From JABCYV01 sp963696025 (GTDB lineage Bacteria; Acidobacteriota; Terriglobia; Terriglobales; Acidobacteriaceae): 14,854 nucleotides of DNA. The stretch's first letter is position 1, and the number at the start of each line of letters is the position of its first letter. The notes beneath the pieces were generated by a model. The model was not told where the DNA came from. It saw only the letters and a program-made list of their open reading frames with translations, and searched no databases. The position numbers and the translations under genes are program-made. Positions 1 through 7,932 of the stretch are shown in pieces. The stretch lies in contig CAVOII010000003.1 of NCBI GenBank assembly GCA_963696025.1, positions 1 to 14,854 on the forward strand. The letters are read 5' to 3'.

Positions 1-381
1 GTTTGCCATGCTGAACAATGCGATTTCCTGATCGCCGTACCTGTGAAGTCATTCGATTCGGGAGACAGTAACCGCGACCTTCACATGGTTCAGGTAACGC
101 GTGGCGCGCAGTTTCCATTGGTCACGGTGCGCACCAGCTTGCCCGAGGCGGCATCCACGTCGTCGACCGTTAACGCTGATCTGGAGATCCAGTTTGCCGG
201 CCAGACCGCCCAGTTTAAGCAAGTTCCGTTTCAACTGGCGACGCAAGGGAACGAACTTAAGATATCGGGGACAATACCGGCGACGCTCACCGATTTCAAG
301 ATCGACCCACCGACGCTGCTAACCCTGCCAGTCAAGAACGAAATTCCGGTGCGCGTGGAGATGACTTGGCGTCCGCAGTGA
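1..381 (+). CDS. YceI-like domain protein, 5'-truncated by window edge
   Basis: The reading frame is open to the left edge, so the GTG at 43 is probably internal and the gene begins outside the window. The visible part contains a stretch resembling the YceI core (VKSFDSGDSNRDLHM, like the 'xSGNxxRDxHM' segment). It is followed by alternating hydrophobic/polar beta-strands (LEIQFAGQT, LKISGTIPATLTDFKI) ending in VEMTWRPQ. YceI proteins are periplasmic lipocalin-like beta-barrels of about 200 residues that bind polyisoprenoids or other amphiphiles. About 126 residues are visible, roughly the C-terminal half to two thirds. No partner gene is visible upstream, and the next gene starts 196 bases downstream. 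The family assignment rests on motif resemblance only, so it is moderately sure; another beta-rich secreted protein is possible. Confidence 0.6.
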   Translation, partial: VCHAEQCDFLIAVPVKSFDSGDSNRDLHMVQVTRGAQFPLVTVRTSLPEAASTSSTVNADLEIQFAGQTAQFKQVPFQLATQGNELKISGTIPATLTDFKIDPPTLLTLPVKNEIPVRVEMTWRPQ

Positions 382-577
382 AGGACCGGCTCCGATTCGT
401 TCTGAAGAGGCGAGCAATTCCACCTAAGTTTGCAGGAGCAATTTCAGGTCCTGAATCTGCCTCCACCTCGCAGCCTTTGGGCCAGAATAACTGAGCGGCT
501 GGAAGGCCGTTCAACGTTCAAAGAGTTTCCAGGATCCTACTCGGGGGTGTAAAGTCTTGGAACGGCGGTAAGCTTCC

Positions 578-1228
578 ATGCGATTGCTGTTGGTAGAAGA
601 CGACGTATCCATTCAGCAGTTTCTGAAACGGGCGCTGGTCGAGGCCGGATGCCAGGTGGATGCGGCGAGTACCGCGAAAGGCGGGGAAGCCATGGCCTTG
701 GAGGGTATTCACGATGCCTTCATCATCGATCTTGGCCTGCCCGACTTGGATGGGTTGGATTTAATCGCCCGCTGCCGCGCCCAAGGTAGTTCGGCGCCAG
801 TTTTAATCCTGTCTGCCCGCCGTTCAGTGGACGAACGTGTGCGAGGGCTAGAGCAGGGCGGGGACGATTACCTCACGAAGCCATTCGCCCTCCCGGAACT
901 GCTGGCAAGGCTGAGAAATCTCCTGCGCAGATCCGCGGTTCCACAGAATGAATCGGTGCGCCTGCAAACGGCCGACTTGCAGCTTGACTTGGTACGTCGT
1001 GAAGCACGACGGGGCGATCACTTGCTGCAGTTGACGCCACAGGAGTTCTCTCTGCTGGAATATCTTTGCCGCAATGAAGGTCGTGTGGTAACTCGCACGA
1101 TGATTCTAGACCACGTTTGGCGGATGCGAATTGATCCCGCGACCAACGTCGTGGACGTGGACCATGACACCCCGCGACCACTGATCCACACGATTCGTGG
1201 TGTTGGCTATGTTCTCAAGAATGCCTAA
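578..1228 (+). CDS. OmpR/PhoB-family response regulator with shortened recognition helix
   Basis: A 216-residue two-component response regulator. The receiver domain (about 1-115) has the acidic pair E7/D8/D9, the phospho-acceptor D51 in IIDLGLPDLDG, the switch residue S79 and K101 in YLTKPF. The winged-helix domain (about 128-214) has the family marks LTPQEFSLLEYL and TRTMILDHVW, then ends with PLIHTIRGVGYVL. In this family about 15 residues, with a HIxRLRxK core, normally lie between NVVDV and PLIHT; here only DHDTPR is present. That removes much of the DNA-recognition helix and the following loop, so DNA binding is probably altered or lost. The gene overlaps the downstream histidine kinase, as in a co-translated two-component operon. 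The ATG at 578 is the canonical start (MRLLLVEDD). No strong ribosome-binding site is visible. Confidence 0.9.
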   Translation: MRLLLVEDDVSIQQFLKRALVEAGCQVDAASTAKGGEAMALEGIHDAFIIDLGLPDLDGLDLIARCRAQGSSAPVLILSARRSVDERVRGLEQGGDDYLTKPFALPELLARLRNLLRRSAVPQNESVRLQTADLQLDLVRREARRGDHLLQLTPQEFSLLEYLCRNEGRVVTRTMILDHVWRMRIDPATNVVDVDHDTPRPLIHTIRGVGYVLKNA

Positions 1229-2645
1229 GAATTTACGCGCTACCGCCGCCTGGCGGATTTCGATTTGGACGACTCTGGCGTTCGGCCTCGGAACCGCCGT
1301 GGCTTTCTACATCGTTTATTTCCTTGTCGCTAAAGGCATCGGAGAGCGCAGTGACATATGGCTCAGCGGCGAAGCTGAGGTTCTTGCTCAAGTCTCGGCT
1401 GATACTCCCAGAGACCACCTGTACAAGCGGATAGTTGGCGAGGTGGCCGAGCTTGCCACTCAGGAGGTGCCAGATGAGCGCAACGCCCGTGGAGAAAGGC
1501 TGAATTCTGTCTTCTTTTTGGCAACAGATCCTAGCAACAGTGAAGGTGCGTTGTGGGTAGGCCCAAGCTCAAAGGATGCTTTTGTCACAGCGATTCAACG
1601 GGCGAAGCTCGTTCCAGGTGTTCCGGGGACCATAAAAGTAGAAGGGCTACGCCAAACGCTTCGAGTCGTCGTCAAGGTACAAAACGGAAGAACCGTTTAT
1701 CTAGGACTCTCAGATCGCGGGGCTAAGCATCTGCTGCACACATTAGCCCGTCGTCTTCTCATGGTCTGGGGCGGTATGTTCGTGCTCGGTTTCGTAATCT
1801 CCCACTGGAGCGCGCGTCGTACTCTGCTCCGCGTCGAACGCATTACGGAAACCGTCGCGCGAATTGGCACTGAAGACTTGGAGGAACGGTTGCCTGAGCC
1901 TGGGAAGTCGGACGAGATCTCGCGATTGGCCAAGACTTTCAATCGCATGTTGGACCGGCTTCAGTCCTCGGTGAATCAGCTTCGCACCATCACGGGCGCA
2001 GTCGCGCACGATCTCAAAAGCCCGGTAACCTTGATTCGTGGAACCCTCGAATCCGCATTATGTCACGAAGGAAATGATAAGTGGCGTGACTCGGTTGCGG
2101 AAGCGGTCGAAGACCTGGACAGGCTATTGCAATTGCTGAATACCACGCTCGATCTTGCCGAGGCAGAGGCCGGTGCGCTGCACATGGATCGCGGTCCAGT
2201 TGACTTCTCCGATGTCGTGAGGCAACTACTTGATATTTATCATCCGGCTATGGCTGAGCGCCACTACGAAATGACCCGTGATCTTGAAGAGCATGTGGTC
2301 GTGGATGCTGACTTGCCTCTGCTGAATCGCGTAGTAAGCAATTTGCTTGAAAACGAATTGACTCACTTACCCTCGGGATGTCGAGTGAGTATTCGGCTAC
2401 ATTCTCATCAAGGGTCAGCAGAACTGGTGATCGAAGACAATGGTCCGGGATTCCCGCCCGATATCGGGAGCCGTGCTTTTGAGCGCTTCGTTAAAGGAAA
2501 ACATTCTCCTGGGCACGGTCTCGGACTTGCTTTTGTGGATGCAGTCGTCCAAGCTCACGGCGGCGTGGCTAGGATCTCCGACCGGCCGGGAGGCGGTGCT
2601 GTTATAACCTTGTCGCTACCCATTAGGGTCCTCCAAGCGGCATAA
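1221..2645 (+). CDS. HAMP-domain sensor histidine kinase
   Basis: An inner-membrane histidine kinase, partner of the response regulator it overlaps by 8 bases. From the ATG at 1221 (474 residues) the order is: TM1 about 12-37; a periplasmic domain about 40-175; TM2 about 178-197; HAMP about 198-250; a HisKA dimerisation domain with phospho-acceptor H263 in AVAHDLKSPV; and a HATPase domain with N-box N378 (NLLENE), G1 DNGPGF (406-411) and G2 GHGLGLA (431-437). All catalytic boxes are present. The N-box region reads ENELTHL, close to the DNELKHL form I recall from related kinases. Earlier in-frame starts exist at GTG 1197 and ATG 1209. I chose 1221 because MPKNLRATAAWR leads directly into TM1. 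It autophosphorylates and should pass phosphate to D51 of the upstream regulator. The signal is unknown. Confidence 0.92.
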   Translation: MPKNLRATAAWRISIWTTLAFGLGTAVAFYIVYFLVAKGIGERSDIWLSGEAEVLAQVSADTPRDHLYKRIVGEVAELATQEVPDERNARGERLNSVFFLATDPSNSEGALWVGPSSKDAFVTAIQRAKLVPGVPGTIKVEGLRQTLRVVVKVQNGRTVYLGLSDRGAKHLLHTLARRLLMVWGGMFVLGFVISHWSARRTLLRVERITETVARIGTEDLEERLPEPGKSDEISRLAKTFNRMLDRLQSSVNQLRTITGAVAHDLKSPVTLIRGTLESALCHEGNDKWRDSVAEAVEDLDRLLQLLNTTLDLAEAEAGALHMDRGPVDFSDVVRQLLDIYHPAMAERHYEMTRDLEEHVVVDADLPLLNRVVSNLLENELTHLPSGCRVSIRLHSHQGSAELVIEDNGPGFPPDIGSRAFERFVKGKHSPGHGLGLAFVDAVVQAHGGVARISDRPGGGAVITLSLPIRVLQAA

Positions 2646-2853
2646 ACGCGACAAAGTAGTGGAGGCTCAAATTGCACTAGCGGCACAGGCTCTCGGGACT
2701 ATCGGAGGTCCTCAGTTGTTTTCTACCCCTCTCTGTCTGCGAAGTGCAGGGTGCTTCGTTTGCACTCTTATTGCGTTGAAGTCGACAATCTCAACCTTAT
2801 CATTAGCCATTAGGTTTAATGTGCGTTTCGCGATTTCTAGCGGTTCTCGGATT

Positions 2854-2860
2854 AAGGAGA
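2854..2860 (+). promoter_or_regulatory. Ribosome-binding site that fixes the VIT gene start
   Basis: AAGGAGA lies 8 bases before the ATG at 2869. It decides the start: the frame is open back to a GTG at 2659, but the extra 70 residues have no resemblance to the VIT family, whose similarity begins right after this ATG. Confidence 0.8.
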
Positions 2861-2868
2861 CCTCAAGA

Positions 2869-3552
2869 ATGCCTGCAGGCAACAAGGAACGACACCGCAC
2901 CGGATGCATCGGCTGGCTACGCCCGGCGGTACTGGGCGCAAACGACGGCATCCTGTCAACATCGAGTCTGCTGCTCGGTGGTGCAGCTGCGCATGCGACT
3001 CACAGCAACGTCTTGGTCGCCGGGGGTGCTGGCCTGGTGGCTGGTGCTATGTCGATGGCTGCCGGGGAGTACGTGTCTGTCCGCTCGCAGGCAGACACCG
3101 AACAGGCCGACCTCGCGCTTGAGCGCGCGGAACTCAAAGCAGACGACGAGGGCGAGCACAAGCAACTGATGGCGATCTACTTCGCTCGCGGGCTCGATCC
3201 TGCACTCGCGAAAAAGGTTGCCGAGCAGTTGATGGCCCATGACGCGCTAGGCGCGCATGCCCGCGATGTACTCGGCATCTCCGAGACTCTCCAGGCGCGT
3301 CCGATTCAGGCTGCGTTGGCATCGGCTCGCAGCTTCGCTGCTGGAGCAGCCATGCCTCTCCTGGTCACTGCCATAACCCCGGCGGCGGGGCTGTTCCCCC
3401 TGGTCTCCGGAACTTCGCTGCTGTTCCTCGCCCTTCTGGGCGGTTGGCTGCACACGCGTGCATTAGCCATGGCTGACCGCAGGAGTCGGGTTGCTGTTCG
3501 GAACAGCTTCGTGAGCGGGGCCAACCCGAGGCGAGAGCGCGCTTCAGATTAA
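2869..3552 (+). CDS. VIT/CCC1-family Fe2+/Mn2+ transporter, 3' end frameshifted
   Basis: A membrane transporter of the VIT1/CCC1 family, which moves ferrous iron or manganese out of the cytosol. Recognisable parts, numbered from ATG 2869: TM1 motif RPAVLGANDGILSTSS; TM2 with GLVAGAMSMAAGEYVSV; and the cytosolic metal-binding helical region with ERAELKADDEGEHKQL and AIYFARGLDPALAKKVAEQL, followed by DALGAHARDVLG. Then come two hydrophobic segments ending near LFLALLGG. The last 35 or so residues (from WLHTR to the end) do not look like the family: they are polar and arginine-rich. The expected final helix (LTAGVGLLFGTAS then stop) is present at 3473-3514 in a different frame. The protein as read is 227 residues and lacks its last transmembrane helix, so it may be non-functional. 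The gene stands alone, 223 bases after the kinase. Confidence 0.85.
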   Translation: MPAGNKERHRTGCIGWLRPAVLGANDGILSTSSLLLGGAAAHATHSNVLVAGGAGLVAGAMSMAAGEYVSVRSQADTEQADLALERAELKADDEGEHKQLMAIYFARGLDPALAKKVAEQLMAHDALGAHARDVLGISETLQARPIQAALASARSFAAGAAMPLLVTAITPAAGLFPLVSGTSLLFLALLGGWLHTRALAMADRRSRVAVRNSFVSGANPRRERASD

Positions 3553-3616
3553 GCGCAACAGGGCCCCCTCGCACTGCACGCAGCTTGCAAACGAGGACTG
3601 CCCGCGCCGCACTTGG

Positions 3617-5197
3617 TTAGGCGCTCACTTCGCCGGGGACATCCGGGACCGCTACGTCTTCATACGCATCTTGGACGTTGGAGTTCGTTGGTCGCGCTCG
3701 GCGGCCGAAGAAGGCTTCTCTTACCAGTTTATAAATGGTTTGGCGGTTTTGAGCGACAACCTTCAGCCATGCCATTTTCCCCATCATGGGGAAATAGATC
3801 CCGCGGAAGCATAGGCGCGCGAGGAAGATATTGATGCGATAACCAAGAGGCTGGCCAGTGAGAGAGTCGACTGCCTGGGCGAGCGCTTGCGGGCTGTAGG
3901 CGTCGGCCCAACCATATTTCACTTCGGCATGAGCTTCTTCAATGGTCATCTTCAGCGGCGTGTGGGCCATGGCAAACGGGATGAACTCCTGCCAATGCTT
4001 GGGGCGCGCGAGCCGGCCCGAGGTTTCCAGGCGCTTGTAGAGCGGGGTTGCGGGCAAAGGAGTGAGCAGACCAAAGATTGGCAGCCCCGGAGGCCAGGTC
4101 CGAACCTGTGCAAGCGTTCGCTCGGCCACCCCGATCGTGTCATTATCCATCCCAAAAATAAACGATGTGATGGCGTACACATTGCGCTGCGCTAGCCGCT
4201 CCAGCACCGCCTTATACTCACCCGGCTTGTTGAATCCCTTGTTCACATCTTTCAGATTGGCCGGGTCGATCGACTCCATGCCGATAAAGATCCATTTGCC
4301 TCCGGCAGCCGCGATTAGGTCCACCAGTTCTTCGTCGCGCAACAAATTCGCGCTGATCTGGGCCACCCAGTGCACCTGGGCGTCGGCGGCAATGATGTCG
4401 CGCAGCAGCGACTTCGTTCGCTTGATGTTGATCGCAAAATTATCATCAATGAAGAAAACCGCCATCTGCCCCTTCTCGCTCCGGGCACGGGCCTTCAACA
4501 ACAGCAGTTCACTGACCACGCTCTCATTAGTACGGAAACGAATCGAGTCACCGAAAAATCCGGTCACAGTGCAGAACTCGCAGCCGTAAGGGCAGCCCCG
4601 CCCGGATTCGACCGGAATAATACGAAATGTTCCCCAGCCTTCTCCGATTTTCTGGAGCATGGCGGTCGCGGCCTTCGGCACCAGGTTAAACTGCTTCAGA
4701 TCAATCGATTGCCACGGAATCACCGGGTATTCCTTCAGTGACGGTTTGTTCTCCTGGCCAAAGGCATCCACAGGCGCGTAAACCTCCTTAAGTTGACCAC
4801 GAGCGGCGTCTTCTACGATGCGCGGCCAGGTCGCATCCGCTTCGCCCAGGGCGACAGCGTCGGCGTGGCGCGGCCCGCCATCTCGACCGAGCGCCTCGTC
4901 CGCCATCTCGGTCACGTGAGGTCCCCCCATTACCACCGGAACTCCCATGGCCCGAATCGCATCCGCCATGCGATACGCCTTGGCAATCATTCGGGTCATG
5001 GCGCCGATACCAACCAGTTCAATATTGTTCTTGCGCACAAACTGCGCGATCCCCGCTTCATCCATGGGTTGGGCATTGCCATCGACCAGCAGCACATCAT
5101 GGCCAGCTGGCGTAAGCGCCTGCAGGAGAAACATCCACAGATGAGGCATGAAATTGCGTGTGACGCCGTTATCGGGGTTGTAGAGGAGAATTTTCAT
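3617..5197 (-). CDS. B12-binding-domain radical SAM protein
   Basis: A 526-residue cobalamin-dependent radical SAM enzyme. The N-terminal Rossmann-like B12-binding domain (about 1-145) starts MKILLYNPDNG and contains LVDGNAQ and VVMGGPHVT, then EADATWPRIVED. The radical SAM domain (about 190-420) has the 4Fe-4S-binding motif CxxxCxxC at C202, C206 and C209 in GRGCPYGCEFC, followed by FFIDDNFAI and FIGMES, both typical of the BchE/HpnP/HpnJ-like class. The C-terminal part (about 425-500) resembles the DUF4070-like tail of such enzymes. These proteins usually methylate or rearrange unreactive carbons, often in lipids, hopanoids or tetrapyrroles. The substrate here cannot be read from the sequence, and no hopanoid or pigment gene is adjacent. 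The start is well supported by an AGGAG 5 bases upstream. The gene appears to be a single transcription unit. Confidence 0.9.
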   Translation of the reverse strand: MKILLYNPDNGVTRNFMPHLWMFLLQALTPAGHDVLLVDGNAQPMDEAGIAQFVRKNNIELVGIGAMTRMIAKAYRMADAIRAMGVPVVMGGPHVTEMADEALGRDGGPRHADAVALGEADATWPRIVEDAARGQLKEVYAPVDAFGQENKPSLKEYPVIPWQSIDLKQFNLVPKAATAMLQKIGEGWGTFRIIPVESGRGCPYGCEFCTVTGFFGDSIRFRTNESVVSELLLLKARARSEKGQMAVFFIDDNFAINIKRTKSLLRDIIAADAQVHWVAQISANLLRDEELVDLIAAAGGKWIFIGMESIDPANLKDVNKGFNKPGEYKAVLERLAQRNVYAITSFIFGMDNDTIGVAERTLAQVRTWPPGLPIFGLLTPLPATPLYKRLETSGRLARPKHWQEFIPFAMAHTPLKMTIEEAHAEVKYGWADAYSPQALAQAVDSLTGQPLGYRINIFLARLCFRGIYFPMMGKMAWLKVVAQNRQTIYKLVREAFFGRRARPTNSNVQDAYEDVAVPDVPGEVSA

Positions 5198-5202
5198 GAC
5201 CG

Positions 5203-5207
5203 CTCCT
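5203..5207 (-). promoter_or_regulatory. Ribosome-binding site of the radical SAM gene
   Basis: CTCCT on the + strand reads AGGAG on the - strand, 5 bases before the ATG at 5197. It confirms that start. Confidence 0.75.
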
Positions 5208-5361
5208 TGTTTGAAATCGTCTTAGACTCAGCGTGCGGGCCGTTACAAACGATGCCGGAGCGGCGTTCTTGCTTTGTGTCTCGTGAGTATTCTCATCGAA
5301 GGATCATCATAAAATGTCGCCTTCTGCCCTTCCGTATTGCCAAGTTGTTAGGATCAGGCCA

Positions 5362-6126
5362 TCACTGCCCAAACAATTTCTTACGCACATCAGGCCAGAA
5401 CTCTTTTGCCACATTGAAGAACGCATCCAGGGCGATTTGTTGTCCCCACTTATTTGCAGTATTTGCGAATGATCGATCCGCGGCCGGATAATAGGCATTG
5501 GAAATGCCTGCTGCCACGGCATTTCCGGCCAGCTCTGATGTGTTGAAGTGGTTGCCGCCGTCATCGCCACGAGTGATAACTTCCCGGCTGAGAGCGTATC
5601 CAGTTCGCTTCCAACATCCGCCCTTGCCTTTCACGAAATAACGGGGGTCTTGGTGGAGAGCGACTGGAAATAGGCCTTCGCTCATGATGTTGCCAATTGC
5701 TTGATCTGCGAATGCCCCACCGTAGTATTTGCCAAACCCCTGCGCTCCTGTTCCAAACGAGCTGTACTGCTTCTGCGCCATAGATAGCCCAGCAAAGATG
5801 CCAGCCACGAGAAACGCCGATGGATCAAAAGAGTCATCCAGTGCAACCTTCATCTTCCCACCCGGCGTCAACGGTTTGATTTCCGCCGGGTTTTCGTCCG
5901 AGCGATAGTTGGGGATTATCCAGAAGATGTGATTCTTACTCAGTTGATGTCGTTGAGTGTCCTGTTCGAGCTCGGATTGATCGGATTGAGTCTGACTAGG
6001 TTGTGGCGCATCCGGCAGCGTTGAGGTTTCCTGACCGATCGCCGCAACACCTCCAAGCAGCAGATTAAGAAAGAGCAGCCCACGGCAGACCACAGGAATT
6101 AATAAAAGCGGCGGTACGCTGCGCAT
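5362..6126 (-). CDS. Secreted/envelope protein of an uncharacterised acidobacterial family
   Basis: I recognise this as an acidobacterial family without known function. From the ATG at 6126 it is 254 residues. A hydrophobic signal segment (MRSVPPLLLIPVVC..LLFLNLLLGGVAAIGQ) is followed by a Pro/Gln/Ser-rich linker containing STLPDAPQPS. The conserved core then runs: IFWIIPNYR, IKPLTPGGKMKVALDDSFD, a hydrophobic stretch FLVAGIFAGLSMAQ, SSFGTGAQGFGKYYG, FADQAIGNIMSEGLFP, LHQDPRYF, SREVITR, FNTSELAGN, ISNAYYP and KEFWPDVRKKLF at the C-terminus. Upstream in-frame ATGs at 6168 and 6204 are possible; no start has a clear ribosome-binding site. The signal sequence points to periplasm or outer membrane. 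It lies 164 bases upstream of the radical SAM gene on the same strand, so co-transcription is possible but not shown. Confidence 0.75.
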   Translation of the reverse strand: MRSVPPLLLIPVVCRGLLFLNLLLGGVAAIGQETSTLPDAPQPSQTQSDQSELEQDTQRHQLSKNHIFWIIPNYRSDENPAEIKPLTPGGKMKVALDDSFDPSAFLVAGIFAGLSMAQKQYSSFGTGAQGFGKYYGGAFADQAIGNIMSEGLFPVALHQDPRYFVKGKGGCWKRTGYALSREVITRGDDGGNHFNTSELAGNAVAAGISNAYYPAADRSFANTANKWGQQIALDAFFNVAKEFWPDVRKKLFGQ

Positions 6127-6461
6127 TGTGCAATTGGATGCAACTTGGCAGCGACTGCGAGGGAACATGAAGAACTTGTCATTCGCTCGACACGACGAAT
6201 TCATTCTCAGCTGGTAATCTTCTCCACAGACGGTCGTGAATCTAATGGGCCAATGGCTTACCGACTTCGCATGGCGGCGATCTGGGGCGAACCGCTTTGC
6301 TGTTCTTCAACAATTCTGCCTCTTCGACTTGATCTCGTGAGATCCCGACCCCCTCGGAACAAGTGCCTTTCCTTAGGTCGGCGCGTTGCCTTCTTGAGCT
6401 TGGGTTGCTGAAACCTAGCATAAACGTTCGTCCGGGTGGGTCTGTCAATGAGGAACATAGG
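6127..6461. other. Divergent intergenic region
   Basis: About 335 bases separate the start of the secreted protein gene (- strand) from the sigma-like gene (+ strand), so promoters for both should lie here. Short open frames exist on both strands, but their translations are low-complexity or shadow-like and match nothing I know. I see no convincing -35/-10 pair, inverted repeat or RNA gene. Confidence 0.5.
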
Positions 6462-7025
6462 ATGTCCTGGTCCAATGCGAAGAGGAATAGTCCAACAGGT
6501 CGCGACCAAGCGTCGGTATCGGAAGTCGTAGCGTGCTTCCGAGATGAGAGGGACCTCTTGTTTCGACTCGCCTGGCTGATTGCCGGAGACAGAGCAACAG
6601 CCGAACAGTCCGTAGTCAATGCCTGTAACATGACTGTTCAGGGTCACAGTCCGTTCCGCGATTGGATGACTGAATGGGCGAAGTCGTCGACGATCATGAG
6701 TGCAATATCCAAAAGCCTCGATGCGATACGCAGCTGCGAGCCAGCGTACAAAGATCTGCGTTGCCTGCATAGCGAACACCGAGTACGACACAATGATGCG
6801 GAGCGGTGCATGAATTTCCTCTTCGGGATCGATCCCGGCATCATCATCGCTGAACTTGATCCGCTGGCTCGATCGGTTCTCGTCCTTAGAACGGCCATTA
6901 GGGCGTCGATCCAGGACTGCGCTCTGCGATTGAACGTCTCGCGGAGCACCGTGCTTGCCGCCAATTGCCGGGCCATGACATGGCTTCGTGACACACAACT
7001 ACAGCACCACCCAGAGTGCGGATAG
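6462..7025 (+). CDS. ECF-sigma-like regulatory protein
   Basis: A 187-residue protein that looks like a degenerate extracytoplasmic-function sigma factor. The N-terminal part (about 28-75) has a region-2-like helix pair, FRDERDLLFRLAWLIAGDRATAEQ. The C-terminal part (about 130-178) has a region-4-like helix-turn-helix: ELDPLARSVLVLRTAI then IQDCALRLNVSRSTVLAANCRAM. The usual region 2.3/2.4 DNA-melting segment is not evident, so it may act as a regulator rather than a true sigma factor. I recall similar proteins as common in Acidobacteriota. ATG 6462 is chosen because TGAGGA lies about 9 bases upstream; a GTG at 6363 would add 33 non-conserved residues. The stop is followed after one base by the next possible start (7027), which suggests translational coupling with the beta-barrel gene. 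Confidence 0.65.
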   Translation: MSWSNAKRNSPTGRDQASVSEVVACFRDERDLLFRLAWLIAGDRATAEQSVVNACNMTVQGHSPFRDWMTEWAKSSTIMSAISKSLDAIRSCEPAYKDLRCLHSEHRVRHNDAERCMNFLFGIDPGIIIAELDPLARSVLVLRTAIRASIQDCALRLNVSRSTVLAANCRAMTWLRDTQLQHHPECG

Positions 7026-7026
7026 A

Positions 7027-7911
7027 ATGGGTCCCCGACCTTGCATGCTCACTGGCCCTTCTACTCGATTTCGCGAGGTTCTGCTCGCTCAGAAGACGTG
7101 CCTTTATCTGGGCTGTGGTTTCCGGCGTAGTCTCGTGCATGGCAGCATTGTCGCACTAGTTTCAATGACGGTCATCCTGGCCGGACCGCGCACCCGTGCT
7201 CAAGACAATTACGAAATCCAGGTCTATGGATCCGACTTGGTCGATCCCGGACACACCATGGTCGAACTCCATAGCAACTTCACGATCGACGGTTCGAAGT
7301 CGATCATAGATGGTGTTTATCCCACCAATCACGCCGAGCATGAGACCGTCGAGATCACCCACGGCTTCAATGACTGGTTCGAGTGCGGCTTTTATATCTT
7401 CACCTCCATAACCGAGGGACAAGGCTGGCAGTGGGTGGGAGATCACATTCGGCCGCGCGTCGCCGTCCCTAAGAAATGGCACTGGCCCGTGGGTGTGAGC
7501 ATCTCCAATGAAATCGGCTACCAGAGGCGGCAATACTCCGTCGACACCTGGACATGGGAAATCCGTCCCATCATGGACCAAAAAGTCGGCCGGTGGTATT
7601 GGTCCTTGAACCCCACTTTGGACCGCTCCTTTCATGGCGAGAGCGTGAATCAAGGCGTTGTTTTTTCACCAAATTTCAAATTCAGCTACGATTTCACTCC
7701 GAAAATTGCCGGAGGCCTCGAATATTACGGCTCGGTCGGCCCGATGACGGGATTCGATGCGGTCTCGCAGCAACAGCAGCAGATTTTCCCCGCGATTGAT
7801 TTGAATATCGCTCCGCAGTGGGAGATCAATTTCGGCCTTGGCGTGGGTCTAACGGGCGCGACCGACCATTTGATTGTCAAAATGATTCTGGGCTATCGCT
7901 TTAATTTCTGA
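7027..7911 (+). CDS. Outer-membrane beta-barrel protein
   Basis: A secreted beta-barrel protein of about 294 residues from ATG 7027. A hydrophobic signal segment (GSIVALVSMTVILAG) ends in RTRAQ, and the mature chain probably begins DNYEIQVYG. The rest is alternating aromatic/polar beta-strands (TVEITHGFNDWFECGFYIF, GVSISNEIGYQRRQYSV, WEIRPIMDQKVGRWYWSLNPTL, FKFSYDFTPKIAGGLEYYG, WEINFGLGVGL). The C-terminus, ILGYRFNF, ends in Phe after alternating aromatics, the pattern recognised by the outer-membrane assembly machinery. It resembles the 'MetA-pathway phenol degradation' type barrels, whose function is mostly unknown. The n-region from 7027 is long; a later start such as GTG 7135 is possible. 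It sits between the sigma-like gene (1 base) and the cytochrome c gene (21 bases), so it is probably part of one operon. Confidence 0.75.
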   Translation: MGPRPCMLTGPSTRFREVLLAQKTCLYLGCGFRRSLVHGSIVALVSMTVILAGPRTRAQDNYEIQVYGSDLVDPGHTMVELHSNFTIDGSKSIIDGVYPTNHAEHETVEITHGFNDWFECGFYIFTSITEGQGWQWVGDHIRPRVAVPKKWHWPVGVSISNEIGYQRRQYSVDTWTWEIRPIMDQKVGRWYWSLNPTLDRSFHGESVNQGVVFSPNFKFSYDFTPKIAGGLEYYGSVGPMTGFDAVSQQQQQIFPAIDLNIAPQWEINFGLGVGLTGATDHLIVKMILGYRFNF

Positions 7912-7920
7912 CCGGGAAAC

Positions 7921-7925
7921 AGGAG
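7921..7925 (+). promoter_or_regulatory. Ribosome-binding site of the cytochrome c gene
   Basis: AGGAG, 7 bases before the ATG at 7933 and 9 bases after the stop of the beta-barrel gene. It supports both the start choice and tight operon packing. Confidence 0.8.
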
Positions 7926-7932
7926 CGGGCAA

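Noticed and set aside
873..1181. 102-residue - strand ORF antisense to the response regulator
   Set aside because: Shadow of a strong coding gene; no domain features.
2659..2868. 70-residue N-terminal extension of the VIT transporter
   Set aside because: No family similarity, and a clear ribosome-binding site precedes the ATG at 2869.
3613..3834. Short + strand ORF opposite the end of the radical SAM gene
   Set aside because: Shadow of the coding strand, rich in Arg/Gly, no motif.
4793..5491. 232-residue + strand ORF
   Set aside because: It lies antisense to the well-supported radical SAM gene and runs into the next gene; its translation has no domain pattern.
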